Shown here piece after piece: positions 27,819-36,323 of a stretch of 64,000 nucleotides of DNA. Origin of the DNA: Flectobacillus rivi (GTDB taxonomy: Bacteria; Bacteroidota; Bacteroidia; Cytophagales; Spirosomataceae); assembly GCF_030056655.1 (NCBI RefSeq), contig NZ_JASHIE010000010.1, positions 124,001-188,000 on the forward strand, given 5' to 3'. Each line of letters starts with the position of its first letter. Within the stretch, counting starts at the first letter, position 1. The translations under genes were made by a program, and so were the position numbers. Below the pieces are notes generated by a model. That model saw only the letters and a list, made by a program, of their open reading frames with translations. It searched no databases and had not been told where the DNA came from.

Positions 27819-28808
27819 ATGACAAAGATCATTGCTGCAATTACAGGCGTTCAGGGGTATGTGCCAGAGGATGTTTTAACTAATGCCGACTTAGCAAAAA
27901 TTGTTGATACCACTGATGAATGGATCATCTCCCGTACAGGTATTAAAGAACGTCGTATCTTGCGTGGAGAAGGTCAAGGTACTTCGGTTATGGGAGCTGA
28001 AGCTGTAAAGAAACTATTGGAAAAAACCAATACAAAGCCTGAAGAGGTGGATTTGTTGATTTGCGCTACAGTAACTCCTGATCATTTTTTTCCGTCAACA
28101 GCAAATTTGATTTGTGATAAAGTAGGCATTTCATTCAATGCTTCCTATGATATTGCTGCCGCTTGCTCAGGCTTTTTGAATGCCTTAGTAACGGGTGCCA
28201 TGTTTATCGAATCAGGTCGCTATAAGAAAGTAATTGTAGTGGGTGCCGATAAAATGTCAGCTATTGTTGATTATACCGATCGCTCTACTTGCGTATTGTT
28301 TGGTGATGGTGCTGGCGCAGTATTGCTTGAGCCTAGTTCAGATGGTTTAGGTCTTCAAGATTTTATCTTAAAATCAGATGGGTCAGGAGCTAATCACTTG
28401 ATTCAGAAGGGTGGAGGTAGTGCATATCCTCCTACGTACGAAACCATTGACAACAAATGGCATCATATCCATCAGGAAGGGCAAGCTGTATTTAAGTTTG
28501 CGGTAACTCGTATGGCAGATGTTTCGGCTGAAATTATGGAGCGTAATAATCTTTCGGGTGACGATGTAGCCTTTTTGGTGCCACATCAGGCCAATAAAAG
28601 AATTATTGATGCAACAGCCAACCGAATGGGCGTTGGTCCTGAAAAAGTAATGCTCAATATCCATAAGTACGGAAATACCACTGCCGCAACTATTCCATTG
28701 TGTTTGTGGGACTATGAAAGTCAACTTAAAAAGGGTGATAATCTTATTCTTGCCGCATTTGGTGGAGGCTTTACTTGGGGGAGTGTTTACCTCAAATGGG
28801 CGTACTAA
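27819..28808 (+). CDS. fabH: Beta-ketoacyl-ACP synthase III
   Basis: I use the ATG at 27819 (329 residues); a TTG two codons upstream (27813) is the only longer option. FabH hallmarks are visible: GVQGYVPEDVLTNADL, WIISRTGIKERRI, the catalytic-Cys region DIAAACSGFLNAL, LFGDGAGAVLLEP, FLVPHQANKRIIDAT with the catalytic His, and KYGNTTAATIPL with the catalytic Asn. FabH starts fatty-acid synthesis by condensing acyl-CoA with malonyl-ACP. In Bacteroidota it often uses branched starters; specificity cannot be read here. It follows plsX by 79 bp and ends at a terminator. Confidence 0.97.
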   Translation: MTKIIAAITGVQGYVPEDVLTNADLAKIVDTTDEWIISRTGIKERRILRGEGQGTSVMGAEAVKKLLEKTNTKPEEVDLLICATVTPDHFFPSTANLICDKVGISFNASYDIAAACSGFLNALVTGAMFIESGRYKKVIVVGADKMSAIVDYTDRSTCVLFGDGAGAVLLEPSSDGLGLQDFILKSDGSGANHLIQKGGGSAYPPTYETIDNKWHHIHQEGQAVFKFAVTRMADVSAEIMERNNLSGDDVAFLVPHQANKRIIDATANRMGVGPEKVMLNIHKYGNTTAATIPLCLWDYESQLKKGDNLILAAFGGGFTWGSVYLKWAY

Positions 28809-28814
28809 AGCATC

Positions 28815-28872
28815 AAAACAGTAAACTTCCTAGCTAAATTTCATTAAACTGGGCAGTTTACTGTTTTTTTTT
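28815..28872 (+). terminator. Terminator of fabH
   Basis: AAAACAGTAAACT (28815-28827) pairs with AGTTTACTGTTTT (28855-28867), followed by a long T-run. The 27-nt loop is long for an intrinsic terminator, but the stem and T-tract are strong. Confidence 0.8.
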
Positions 28873-28905
28873 GTGCTAAGTTCAGAGAACATTTTTGTAA
28901 TTTTG
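28870..28905 (+). promoter_or_regulatory. Promoter of efp
   Basis: TTTG (28870-28873), a 24-bp spacer and TAATTTTG followed by C (28898-28905) match the Bacteroidota consensus with a slightly long spacer. It overlaps the end of the fabH terminator and gives a leader of about 90 nt. Confidence 0.6.
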
Positions 28906-29002
28906 CACATTCAAATTTTTGTAATTATCAAATTTGTAACTATTTAGTGTTCAGAAAGCAAAATTGCTTATGGTATTTCTTGTTTTCTAAATAATTGACA
29001 AA

Positions 29003-29566
29003 ATGGCAACTACTGCAGACATCAGAAACGGACTAGTAATCAAATTTAACAACGATCTTTTTTCAGTTGTTGAGTTTTTACACGTAAAGCCAGGCAAAGG
29101 CCCTGCTTTTGTAAGAACAAAATTGAAATCATTGACTTCAGGTAAGGTAATCGATAACACATTCAACTCAGGGGTAGCGATTTTCCCTGTACGTGTTGAG
29201 CGTCGTTCTTTCCAATACTTGTACGAAGAAGAGTTTGGTTATACTTTTATGGATAACGAAAACTTCGAACAAGTGACATTGAACAAAGAAATGGTTGAAG
29301 GAGCTGACTTAATGAAAGAAGGCCAATCGGTTGAAATCTTAATTAATGCCGAAACAGAGCAGCCTATTTCTTGTGAAATGCCTCTATTTGTAGAGCTTGT
29401 TGTTACTTATACCGAACCGGGTATCAAGGGCGACACAGCCAACTCTCCTAAAAAACCCGCTACTGTTGAAACTGGTGCAACTATTACAGTACCATTATTC
29501 ATCCAGAATGATGAGAAAATCAAGGTAGACACTCGTACTTACGAATATGTAGAACGAGTAAAATAA
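29003..29566 (+). CDS. efp: Elongation factor P
   Basis: The 187-residue protein has the three beta-barrel domains of EF-P (KOW-like N-domain, central OB domain, C-terminal OB domain ending in the Bacteroidota-typical DTRTYEYVERVK). The loop tip is VKPGKGPAFVRTKL with Lys32, so it belongs to the lysine-tipped group rather than the arginine (rhamnosylated) type. EF-P relieves ribosome stalling at polyproline stretches. It stands between fabH and the acetyl-CoA carboxylase genes. Confidence 0.97.
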   Translation: MATTADIRNGLVIKFNNDLFSVVEFLHVKPGKGPAFVRTKLKSLTSGKVIDNTFNSGVAIFPVRVERRSFQYLYEEEFGYTFMDNENFEQVTLNKEMVEGADLMKEGQSVEILINAETEQPISCEMPLFVELVVTYTEPGIKGDTANSPKKPATVETGATITVPLFIQNDEKIKVDTRTYEYVERVK

Positions 29567-29789
29567 TACCCCACGATAAGTAATTGATTTTCAATAAAGT
29601 TTTACTCCTCAAGATTTTACTGGCTCAACTAAAAATACTTATATTTACTGTATCTTTAGTCCTGAATTACTAGGACGCTGTCCTCTTTCGGCCTTAATTT
29701 TTGTGAGATGTATTCTTGAAAACGATTACTTATCTGAAATTCCCTTATACGTAAAATTTATCAACTAGACATTGTAACACCAACCTCCA

Positions 29790-30254
29790 ATGGAAAATAA
29801 AGAAATCCAAAAGCTATTAGATTTTATTGCTCAATCAACTCTTGATGAGGTAAACATCGAAACTTCTGAGTTGAAACTTTCAGTAAAGCGTTATGGTCAA
29901 GCGCCAGTGGTACAACAAGTGGTAGCGGCTTCGGCTCCAGTAGTAGCAGCAGCTCCAGTGGCGGCAGCGCCAGCAGCACCTGCGACTCCAGCAGCAGCAC
30001 CAGCGGTGGCTTCTAATCGCGTAACGATCAAGTCGCCAATGATTGGTACATTCTACCGTTCTTCTAGCCCAGACACTCCATCATTCGTTGAAATTGGTTC
30101 AGAAGTGTCAAAAGGTAAGCCAGTTTGTATCATCGAAGCTATGAAATTATTTAACGAAATCGAATCAGAAGTATCTGGTCGTATCGTTGAAGTATTGGTA
30201 GAAAACGCAACTCCAGTTGAGTTTGATCAGCCTCTTTTCGTAGTTGAACAATAA
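29790..30254 (+). CDS. accB: Biotin carboxyl carrier protein of acetyl-CoA carboxylase
   Basis: The 154-residue protein has an N-terminal helical part (about 1-38), an Ala/Pro/Val-rich flexible linker (about 39-75), and a C-terminal biotinyl domain. The attachment site is Lys119 in CIIEAMKLFNEIES, and the domain closes with FDQPLFVVEQ. AccB carries the carboxyl group between AccC and the AccAD carboxyltransferase in the first step of fatty-acid synthesis. accC follows by 137 bp. Confidence 0.97.
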   Translation: MENKEIQKLLDFIAQSTLDEVNIETSELKLSVKRYGQAPVVQQVVAASAPVVAAAPVAAAPAAPATPAAAPAVASNRVTIKSPMIGTFYRSSSPDTPSFVEIGSEVSKGKPVCIIEAMKLFNEIESEVSGRIVEVLVENATPVEFDQPLFVVEQ

Positions 30255-30391
30255 GCCAACCTTATTGAATTCCCCATCTATTTGGTTTTATTTTTCAATA
30301 AGTCAAAAACACTCAATACTATTGATTGGTTATAATGCCAGTTAAATAACGATAGAGATTGTTTGGTTGAGTTTATAACTAAAGCTAAAGA

Positions 30392-31735
30392 ATGTTTAAG
30401 AAAATACTTATCGCCAACAGAGGTGAGATTGCCCTCCGTATCATTAGAACATGTAAGGAAATGGGCATCAAAACGGTAGCGATTTATTCTACTGCTGACC
30501 GTGAAAGCCTTCACGTAAAATTTGCTGACGAAGCTGTGTGTATTGGCCCACCGCCAAGCCGTCAGTCGTATTTGAACATCCCTGCGATTATTTCAGCTGC
30601 CGAAGTTACTGGCGCAGATGCAATCCACCCAGGGTATGGTTTCTTGTCAGAAAATGCTGAGTTCTCTCGTATTTGTTCTGAATATGGTATCAAATTTATT
30701 GGTGCTACTGCCGAACAAATCAATTTGATGGGTGACAAAGCTACAGCAAAAGCTACTATGAAAATCGCTGGCGTACCTGTAATTCCAGGTTCGGAAGGCT
30801 TGATTGATACGGTAGAAGATGCTAAGCGTATTGCAAAAGATATTGTTTACCCAGTTATCATCAAAGCTACGGCTGGTGGTGGTGGTCGTGGTATGCGTAT
30901 CATCCGTCATGAAGACGAGTTTGAAAAGCTTTGGAATGACGCTAAAATGGAAGCTGCCAATGCTTTCGGTAACGATGGTATCTACATGGAAAAATATGTA
31001 GAAGAACCACGTCACATCGAAATTCAGGTAGTAGGCGACCAATTTGGTAAAGTATGTCACCTTTCAGAACGTGATTGCTCTATCCAACGTCGTCACCAAA
31101 AACTTTGTGAAGAAACTCCTTCTCCAGCGCTTACGCCAGAACTTCGTGAGAAAATGGGTGAAGCTGCCATCAAAGGTGCTTCAGCTATTAAATACGAAGG
31201 AGCAGGTACTGTCGAGTTCTTGGTGGATAAGCATGGTGATTTCTACTTCATGGAAATGAACACTCGTATCCAAGTAGAGCACCCAATCACCGAAGAAGTA
31301 ACTGACTTTGACCTTATCAAAGAACAAATTAAAGTTGCTGCTGGTGTAGCCATTTCTGGACAAAACTATACGCCAAAATTGTATGCACTAGAGTGTCGTA
31401 TCAATGCTGAAGATCCAGCAAACGGCTTCCGCCCATCGCCAGGTAAAATTACTAATTTGCACTTACCTGGTGGTCACGGAGTACGTATCGACAGCCATGT
31501 GTATGCAGGCTATACAATTCCACCAAACTATGACTCAATGATTGCGAAAGTAATCGTTTCAGGTCAGAGCCGTGAAGAAGTATTGTTGCGTATGAAGCGT
31601 GCTTTGCAAGAGTTCGTAATCGATGGTATCAAAACTACGATTCCATTCCACATTAAATTGATGGATGACGAACGCTTCAAATCAGGTCAATTTACAACTG
31701 CTTTTATGGAGAATTTTGATTTGAAAAGCTTGTAG
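30392..31735 (+). CDS. accC: Acetyl-CoA carboxylase biotin carboxylase subunit
   Basis: The 447-residue protein shows all biotin-carboxylase domains: N-terminal KILIANRGEIALRIIRTCKE, ADEAVCIGPPPSRQSYLN, the ATP-grasp glycine loop ATAGGGGRGMRI, HLSERDCSIQRRHQKL, FMEMNTRIQVEHPITEEVT and the C-terminal ALECRINAEDP region. It carboxylates biotin on AccB using bicarbonate and ATP. The gene ends just before a terminator shared with the convergent response regulator gene. Confidence 0.98.
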   Translation: MFKKILIANRGEIALRIIRTCKEMGIKTVAIYSTADRESLHVKFADEAVCIGPPPSRQSYLNIPAIISAAEVTGADAIHPGYGFLSENAEFSRICSEYGIKFIGATAEQINLMGDKATAKATMKIAGVPVIPGSEGLIDTVEDAKRIAKDIVYPVIIKATAGGGGRGMRIIRHEDEFEKLWNDAKMEAANAFGNDGIYMEKYVEEPRHIEIQVVGDQFGKVCHLSERDCSIQRRHQKLCEETPSPALTPELREKMGEAAIKGASAIKYEGAGTVEFLVDKHGDFYFMEMNTRIQVEHPITEEVTDFDLIKEQIKVAAGVAISGQNYTPKLYALECRINAEDPANGFRPSPGKITNLHLPGGHGVRIDSHVYAGYTIPPNYDSMIAKVIVSGQSREEVLLRMKRALQEFVIDGIKTTIPFHIKLMDDERFKSGQFTTAFMENFDLKSL

Positions 31736-31757
31736 TAATACAGCAAAATAGAATAAT

Positions 31758-31793
31758 AAAAAGGGGCTTTGCATTAGCAAAAGCCCCTTTTTT
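31758..31793. terminator. Bidirectional terminator between accC and the LytTR gene
   Basis: GGGGCTTTGC (31763-31772) pairs, with one bulged base, with GCAAAAGCCCC (31777-31787). It is flanked by A-runs and T-runs on the two sides. It separates two convergent genes and touches the stop codon of the minus-strand one. Confidence 0.9.
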
Positions 31794-32511
31794 ATGAACC
31801 AGATTTTTCTTCAAAAAGTTTTTCGATTGTTTCACGATAAGATACGCCCAAAGGAATTTTTAACTTATCTAAAATCACATGTCTCGACGAAATTCCTGTT
31901 ACTTTGAATCTTGGAACAAGATATGATTTGTGAACACGAATAAAATTAAGCGGTTGGAGCTTGATTTGTAAATCAGAGATAGACTCACTAATCAATACAG
32001 GTTTTTCTTTGCTAAAAACCCTTGTATAGGCTCCTAATGCTTCGATATATTGAATGTCATTCACAAAGAATTTTAGAGACTCTCTCCCTGCTTTTAAGAA
32101 GATAATTTGTTCTTCCTGAACAACAGGCTTTTGTGAAGCTTTATTCTTGATATTGATATTGTCAATTGCTCTATTAACAGCTTTTAAGAATCGCTCAAAA
32201 CTAAAGGGTTTGAGTAGATAATCTGTTACTCCTACATCGAATGCTTCCATAGAATAGTCGGAGTGGCTGGTAGTAAGAATAATTTGCGGAGGTGCTTCGA
32301 GCGTTTTGATTAAATCTAGTCCAGAAATTTCAGGCATTTCAACATCAGAAAACAGAATATCTACCTTTCCTTGATGTAATAAAGGAATGGCTTCAATAGG
32401 ATTGCCAAAAACTTGAACGATTTCAAGATGTGGTAATCTTTTGATATTCGTTGCTAAAATTTTCTGAGCGATGTCATCGTCCTCTAAAATGACACATCGA
32501 TAAATTGTCAT
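31792..32511 (-). CDS. LytTR-family response regulator, orphan
   Basis: The 239-residue protein has a receiver domain (about 1-120) with the acidic pocket LEDDD near residue 9, phosphoacceptor Asp56 in ILFSDVEMPE and a late Lys in YLLKPFSFERF. A C-terminal LytTR DNA-binding domain (about 140-235) carries IIFLKAGRESLKFF, YIEALGAYTRVF and FIRVHKSYLV. Such regulators bind direct repeats upstream of their targets. No histidine kinase gene is adjacent, so its partner is encoded elsewhere. The region ahead of it can fold into three successive hairpins. Confidence 0.93.
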   Translation of the reverse strand: MTIYRCVILEDDDIAQKILATNIKRLPHLEIVQVFGNPIEAIPLLHQGKVDILFSDVEMPEISGLDLIKTLEAPPQIILTTSHSDYSMEAFDVGVTDYLLKPFSFERFLKAVNRAIDNINIKNKASQKPVVQEEQIIFLKAGRESLKFFVNDIQYIEALGAYTRVFSKEKPVLISESISDLQIKLQPLNFIRVHKSYLVPRFKVTGISSRHVILDKLKIPLGVSYRETIEKLFEEKSGS

Positions 32512-32605
32512 GAATTAGGTGAATTATTCTGTTAAATTGGCTAAAAGATATGGCGACTTCTAGAGTTTAACTTGGGAAGGTTGGGTTAATTCGACGAAAA
32601 GTTTC

Positions 32606-32732
32606 AAAAACCATTACCTAGAATGGGTTTTTGCATCGCAACTTACGGGATTTTTGTTAGAAAATAAAATATAGAAGACTAGAATTTAACAAAAATCCCA
32701 AGATATACTCAAGTTTTGAGCACATCTTGGGA
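32606..32732 (-). promoter_or_regulatory. Stacked leader hairpins upstream of the LytTR gene (attenuator-like)
   Basis: Read in the minus direction there are three structures. Hairpin 1 (32732 to 32698) has an 8-bp outer stem, a 3x3 internal loop and a 5-bp inner stem with a 3-nt loop. Hairpin 2 is a perfect 13-bp inverted repeat (32688-32700 with 32648-32660) and shares three bases (32698-32700) with hairpin 1, so the two compete. Hairpin 3 (32606-32632) has an A/T-flanked stem with one bulge and resembles a terminator. The gene start is at 32511. The geometry is seen directly; a regulatory role is inferred. Confidence 0.45.
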
Positions 32733-33112
32733 AATGTATAGTTTTCAAAAAGTAAGAATTAAAAATTCTTTAACTTAGACGAATTACTGTATTAATGATA
32801 ATGTCGAGTACTTAAACGGATTTGAAATATTATAAACTACTTAAGCTACTTATTTGTCTCATTTGTAATTTCTTAGGCGGTCAGATTTTTAAGGGTATTG
32901 AGTAAGGATGTAATTGCATTACAAAATTACATTTTAATATTGATGTTGAATATTGTCAAGAACTGATAGCTAACCAACACACAAATTATCCTATGAATTG
33001 ATGAACTAATGTATCAATTGAAGCCTTATTATTTATGAACTGCATGAATATCTTACGAACGTGCAGTGTTTTCATTTATAGATGGTAATTTTAGCCAATA
33101 AATCATTAACAC
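32733..33112. other. Gene-free stretch before the DUF423 gene
   Basis: I see no ORF with coding character, tRNA or clear promoter here. The sequence is AT-rich. A small RNA or a distant promoter for either flanking gene cannot be excluded. Confidence 0.4.
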
Positions 33113-33487
33113 ATGAATAAGTTTTTTTTACAAATAGGAGCCATCTTGGCTGCATTATCTGTTGCACTTGGCGCATTTGGAGCACATGCGTTTAAAGCTA
33201 GTTTAGAAGCGATTGGTAGGACAGATACATTTGAGACAGCTGCTCGTTATCAAATGTATGGTGCCTTGGGATTGTTAGCTGTAGGAATATTGTCGGGAAC
33301 ATTCAAGCATGCTTTTGTAAGATATGCAGGCAATGCTTTGTTGGTAGGTACGATTATTTTTGCAGGAGCCTTATATATGATTTGTGCTACAGGAGTTACC
33401 ATGTGGGGAGCGGTTGCGCCAATTGGAGGCACTTGCTTGATGGTAGGCTGGGTTCTATTAGCTTTCGGAATTACTAAAAGCAAATAA
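33113..33487 (+). CDS. DUF423 (YgdD-like) small membrane protein
   Basis: The 124-residue protein starts with the family signature: a hydrophobic helix followed by ALGAFGAHAFKASLE, then TFETAARYQMYGALGLL. Four transmembrane helices fit the sequence. DUF423 proteins sit in the inner membrane and have no established biochemical function. The gene stands alone, and its 3' end faces a palindromic intergenic repeat. Confidence 0.93.
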   Translation: MNKFFLQIGAILAALSVALGAFGAHAFKASLEAIGRTDTFETAARYQMYGALGLLAVGILSGTFKHAFVRYAGNALLVGTIIFAGALYMICATGVTMWGAVAPIGGTCLMVGWVLLAFGITKSK

Positions 33488-33524
33488 GCATTGATGTGAT
33501 ATAGAATAGATACATTATTTTATT

Positions 33525-33848
33525 AATTGAGTTAAGATTGATTGAATAAGTGATTATCTTTAATATGATAGATGGAATGCTTTACATTTAAAGAGGTATC
33601 ACTCTAAACATGAGTCACCCGAATTTCATCAAAAAAGCGGTCGAAAAATATTTTTCGACCGCTTTTTTGATGCTACTATACTAGATTTTATTCAGCTCAA
33701 GACGCAATCATTGCGTCTCTACTACTAGAATACAAATTTTTACATAATCACTCATCCGCTCAATCACTGAATTAGGGATGACTCATGTTTGATAAAATAA
33801 TGCTGAAAATTTATTAAAATAATCATTCACTCAATCTCAGCTTACTCA
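33525..33848. repeat. Nested palindromic intergenic repeat, family A copy 1
   Basis: Nearly the whole gap between two convergent genes is nested inverted repeats. The outer arms contain variants of ATTGAGTTAAG...AAGTGATTAT near 33532-33560 and their inverse near 33815-33845. The next arms are AAACATGAGTCA at 33606-33617 and its exact inverse at 33779-33790. A perfect 38-bp palindrome with A6/T6 ends lies at 33631-33668. A small GACGCAAT/ATTGCGTC palindrome is at 33700-33718. A related copy occurs at 57050-57265. There is no ORF inside; it looks like a MITE or REP-type element that may also terminate both flanking genes. Confidence 0.7.
33631..33668. terminator. Perfect palindrome able to act as bidirectional terminator
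   Basis: GCGGTCGAAAAAT and its exact inverse form a 26-bp palindrome (33637-33662), flanked by A6 and T6. It lies at the centre of the family A repeat between the convergent DUF423 and kinase-like genes. Confidence 0.7.
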
Positions 33849-33852
33849 ATTG

Positions 33853-34875
33853 CTAATGAATCAAGACTTGTTCTAGGCTTGCCCAAACGATTTCGCCCAT
33901 GGTTTTACATTTGAGAAATCTGTCTGATTGATACCATCTCGCTAGTTCTTTCTTGAGTGATTCGGTATTATCTACAGAAGCAATTTCATCTCTCGCCATT
34001 ACCGACATCAGCTCGTACATTCGTTGTTGCTCTACCCTCAATCTTCCTGCAATGAGCGATCTTTCTTCAATTTGGTATTGCTGAACAGATTCAGAAGTCA
34101 TGTATTTCATTCCAATTTCGACTAAAGGATAGTTTTGCTTGAAATACTGAGGCATATATACCGACCGTTTGCCTTCGTAGCTTTGTTGGTCAAAATCGAT
34201 GGCTCGAATACGATAAAATACTTCTTCAAAATCGGGGGTAATATCAATAATAAAATTTGATGAATGCATATCGCCCAATAGCTTTACAAAACATCGTTCA
34301 TTAAACTTCACAAATTCTTTGGCCAATCGACGGTAATTTACTTCTTCATAACTAGGTAATTGCTTAAAGAATAAATCTCCTGGAATACCAATAATATGTT
34401 CTTCTACGACTGTATCTTCGAATGTCAGATAACTCATTCTATTGGGAGAAAGAAGGTGTTCTAGTTCCATTCCATATATCCGTGAAGAATCGGCTCGCTT
34501 GACATAAAAATAGTCAAAGTTATCGTTCATCTTGTTGACAATTCTTATGCGAAATGGCTGAGTATTGCCATAAGTACACAAATCAACCCTATCCACGTTA
34601 AGGTGTTTGATGACCTTCTCATCACCATCAGTTCGTAAATCGGCATAGATTTTTTTTAACCCTTCATACACAAAATCTATGTCACTATGTGGATAAAAGA
34701 CTGTTTGCCAGAGTGTGTCATTCCCAAACTTATCATAAAGGTTTATGGAACTTTCAAACCTCAGTAAGTCAGTGTATTGTAAAGGCATAGTTATCTCACG
34801 CCCATATTTAATTAGGTATTTTCTGAGCTGAAGATTGATTTTGAATGGAAGTTTCTTTTTTGAAATAAGAGCCAT
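33853..34875 (-). CDS. Uncharacterised protein with kinase-fold motifs
   Basis: I do not recognise a named family for these 340 residues. No signal peptide or membrane helix is visible. The order of motifs resembles aminoglycoside-phosphotransferase/protein-kinase folds: Lys126 in FDYFYVKRAD (a beta-3 lysine position), Glu137/Glu139 in GMELEHLL (a helix-C glutamate), a hinge-like EEHIIGIPGDL, then the catalytic-loop-like GDMHSSNFII (201-210) and a metal-binding-like RAIDFDQQ (224-231). The C-terminal 100 residues are helical and charged. A small-molecule or protein kinase activity is inferred. It lies downstream of the MFS gene on the same strand. Confidence 0.6.
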   Translation of the reverse strand: MALISKKKLPFKINLQLRKYLIKYGREITMPLQYTDLLRFESSINLYDKFGNDTLWQTVFYPHSDIDFVYEGLKKIYADLRTDGDEKVIKHLNVDRVDLCTYGNTQPFRIRIVNKMNDNFDYFYVKRADSSRIYGMELEHLLSPNRMSYLTFEDTVVEEHIIGIPGDLFFKQLPSYEEVNYRRLAKEFVKFNERCFVKLLGDMHSSNFIIDITPDFEEVFYRIRAIDFDQQSYEGKRSVYMPQYFKQNYPLVEIGMKYMTSESVQQYQIEERSLIAGRLRVEQQRMYELMSVMARDEIASVDNTESLKKELARWYQSDRFLKCKTMGEIVWASLEQVLIH

Positions 34876-34977
34876 ATTGCAAGATTTAGGCTGTAAACAT
34901 CTTCTTTTTCAAGACTAAAATCAAGAGTTTTATTGGTAAAAGGTATAGGTGTCCAATAAATTTTATCTACATTACAC

Positions 34978-36207
34978 CTAGTCGATAAAATCTAAATCCT
35001 TATCAAATGTTTCCTCAGACATATAGGATGCCCAGAGAGCAGCGAAGTTACAAATACAACCGACAATCAAGGCTGCATAGATTAATCCCACATGACCCAT
35101 TAAAAATTTAAAGCCTAATGTAATAAGAATCAATGCCCCACGAACGAAATTTGGTACTGTCGTAGTTACTGTTGCACGAATATTAGTGCCAAACTGCTCT
35201 GATGCCATGGTGATAAATACCGCCCAATATCCTCCTGAAAAGCCCAACGCAAAACATAGGAAATAAAAAATCGTAGTACTTAGTCCATGAACTAAGAGAT
35301 ATATACCCATCAGAATAATACTAGATCCTACAAACCAATAAATGGTCTTTTTACGACTTTGTAAAAATTGACTTACGAGTCCGCTAAGAAAATCACCAGA
35401 TGAGAGCCCTGCATAACATAAAATTACAACAGTGCCTGCTTTAATTTCACCCTGTACGCCAATCGCCTTACTGAGTTCAGGTGCTACCAGTACAAGAATA
35501 CCCACTGTGTACCAAACAGGAAGTCCTATCAAAATACAATAGATATATCTTTTGAGTTTATTTGAATCGGTGAATAGACTAAGAAAATTGCCTTTGGGAG
35601 CACTTTTTTCGATGTTCTGAAATAATGATGACTCCATGGTGCCAATACGCAATAGCAATAATGCTAAACCCATAGCACCACCAATATAATAAGTCATACG
35701 CCACCATTCTGGGTCGGTACTCAAGCTTGCTATATAGGCGGCTGTTACGGCTCCTAATGCCCCTGTACCTGCAATGAATAAGGCACCGTATCCTCGTTTT
35801 TCTTTTGGTAACGATTCATTTACTAAGGTCACCCCAGCACCTAATTCTCCTGCAAGACCAATACCTGCCAAAAATCTTAGAATAGCATATACTGTCAAAT
35901 CTTGTACCATTCCATTAAAAGCATTGGCTAGGGAATACAGCAAAATAGAACCAAATAAGACAGATTTGCGTCCACGCTTGTCACCCAAAATTCCCCAGAT
36001 AAGTCCACCCAAAAGCATACCTGCCATCTGTATATTAAGTAGGCGAAGACCTTCTGATAGTTGCCCGTCTTTATCAAGTCCGAGACTTGCCAAACTAGCA
36101 TTACGAATTACTCCAAAGAGAATGAGATCGTACACATCCACAAAATAGCCTAAAGAAGCTACAAGGATTAACAGTTTGGCATTTTTAGAAATAGTAGTTT
36201 CCTGCAT
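34978..36207 (-). CDS. Major facilitator superfamily transporter
   Basis: The 409-residue protein has about twelve transmembrane helices. The MFS loop 2-3 signature is GDKRGRKSVLFGS, and helix 1 carries YFVDVYDLILFGV, the D-x-Y-D-x pattern found in metabolite:H+ symporters of the sugar/organic-acid type. The substrate is unknown. The gene lies between rodA's terminator and the kinase-like gene on the minus strand, with about 100 bp to the latter, so the two may be co-transcribed. Confidence 0.9.
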   Translation of the reverse strand: MQETTISKNAKLLILVASLGYFVDVYDLILFGVIRNASLASLGLDKDGQLSEGLRLLNIQMAGMLLGGLIWGILGDKRGRKSVLFGSILLYSLANAFNGMVQDLTVYAILRFLAGIGLAGELGAGVTLVNESLPKEKRGYGALFIAGTGALGAVTAAYIASLSTDPEWWRMTYYIGGAMGLALLLLRIGTMESSLFQNIEKSAPKGNFLSLFTDSNKLKRYIYCILIGLPVWYTVGILVLVAPELSKAIGVQGEIKAGTVVILCYAGLSSGDFLSGLVSQFLQSRKKTIYWFVGSSIILMGIYLLVHGLSTTIFYFLCFALGFSGGYWAVFITMASEQFGTNIRATVTTTVPNFVRGALILITLGFKFLMGHVGLIYAALIVGCICNFAALWASYMSEETFDKDLDFID

Positions 36208-36272
36208 AGAGAGAGGTTTTATGTAAAGGAAAGATTCATTCCGAAAATAAGAATTTTAATAGTCTATAACAA

Positions 36273-36308
36273 AAAAACTACCGATTATCTAGATAATCGG
36301 TAGTTTTT
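36273..36308 (-). terminator. Terminator of the mrdA-rodA operon
   Basis: AAAAACTACCGATTATCT (36273-36290) is followed directly by its exact inverse (36291-36308), with a T-run on both strands. It lies 15 nt beyond the rodA stop codon. Confidence 0.9.
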
Positions 36309-36323
36309 GTATGAAGTGCTATT

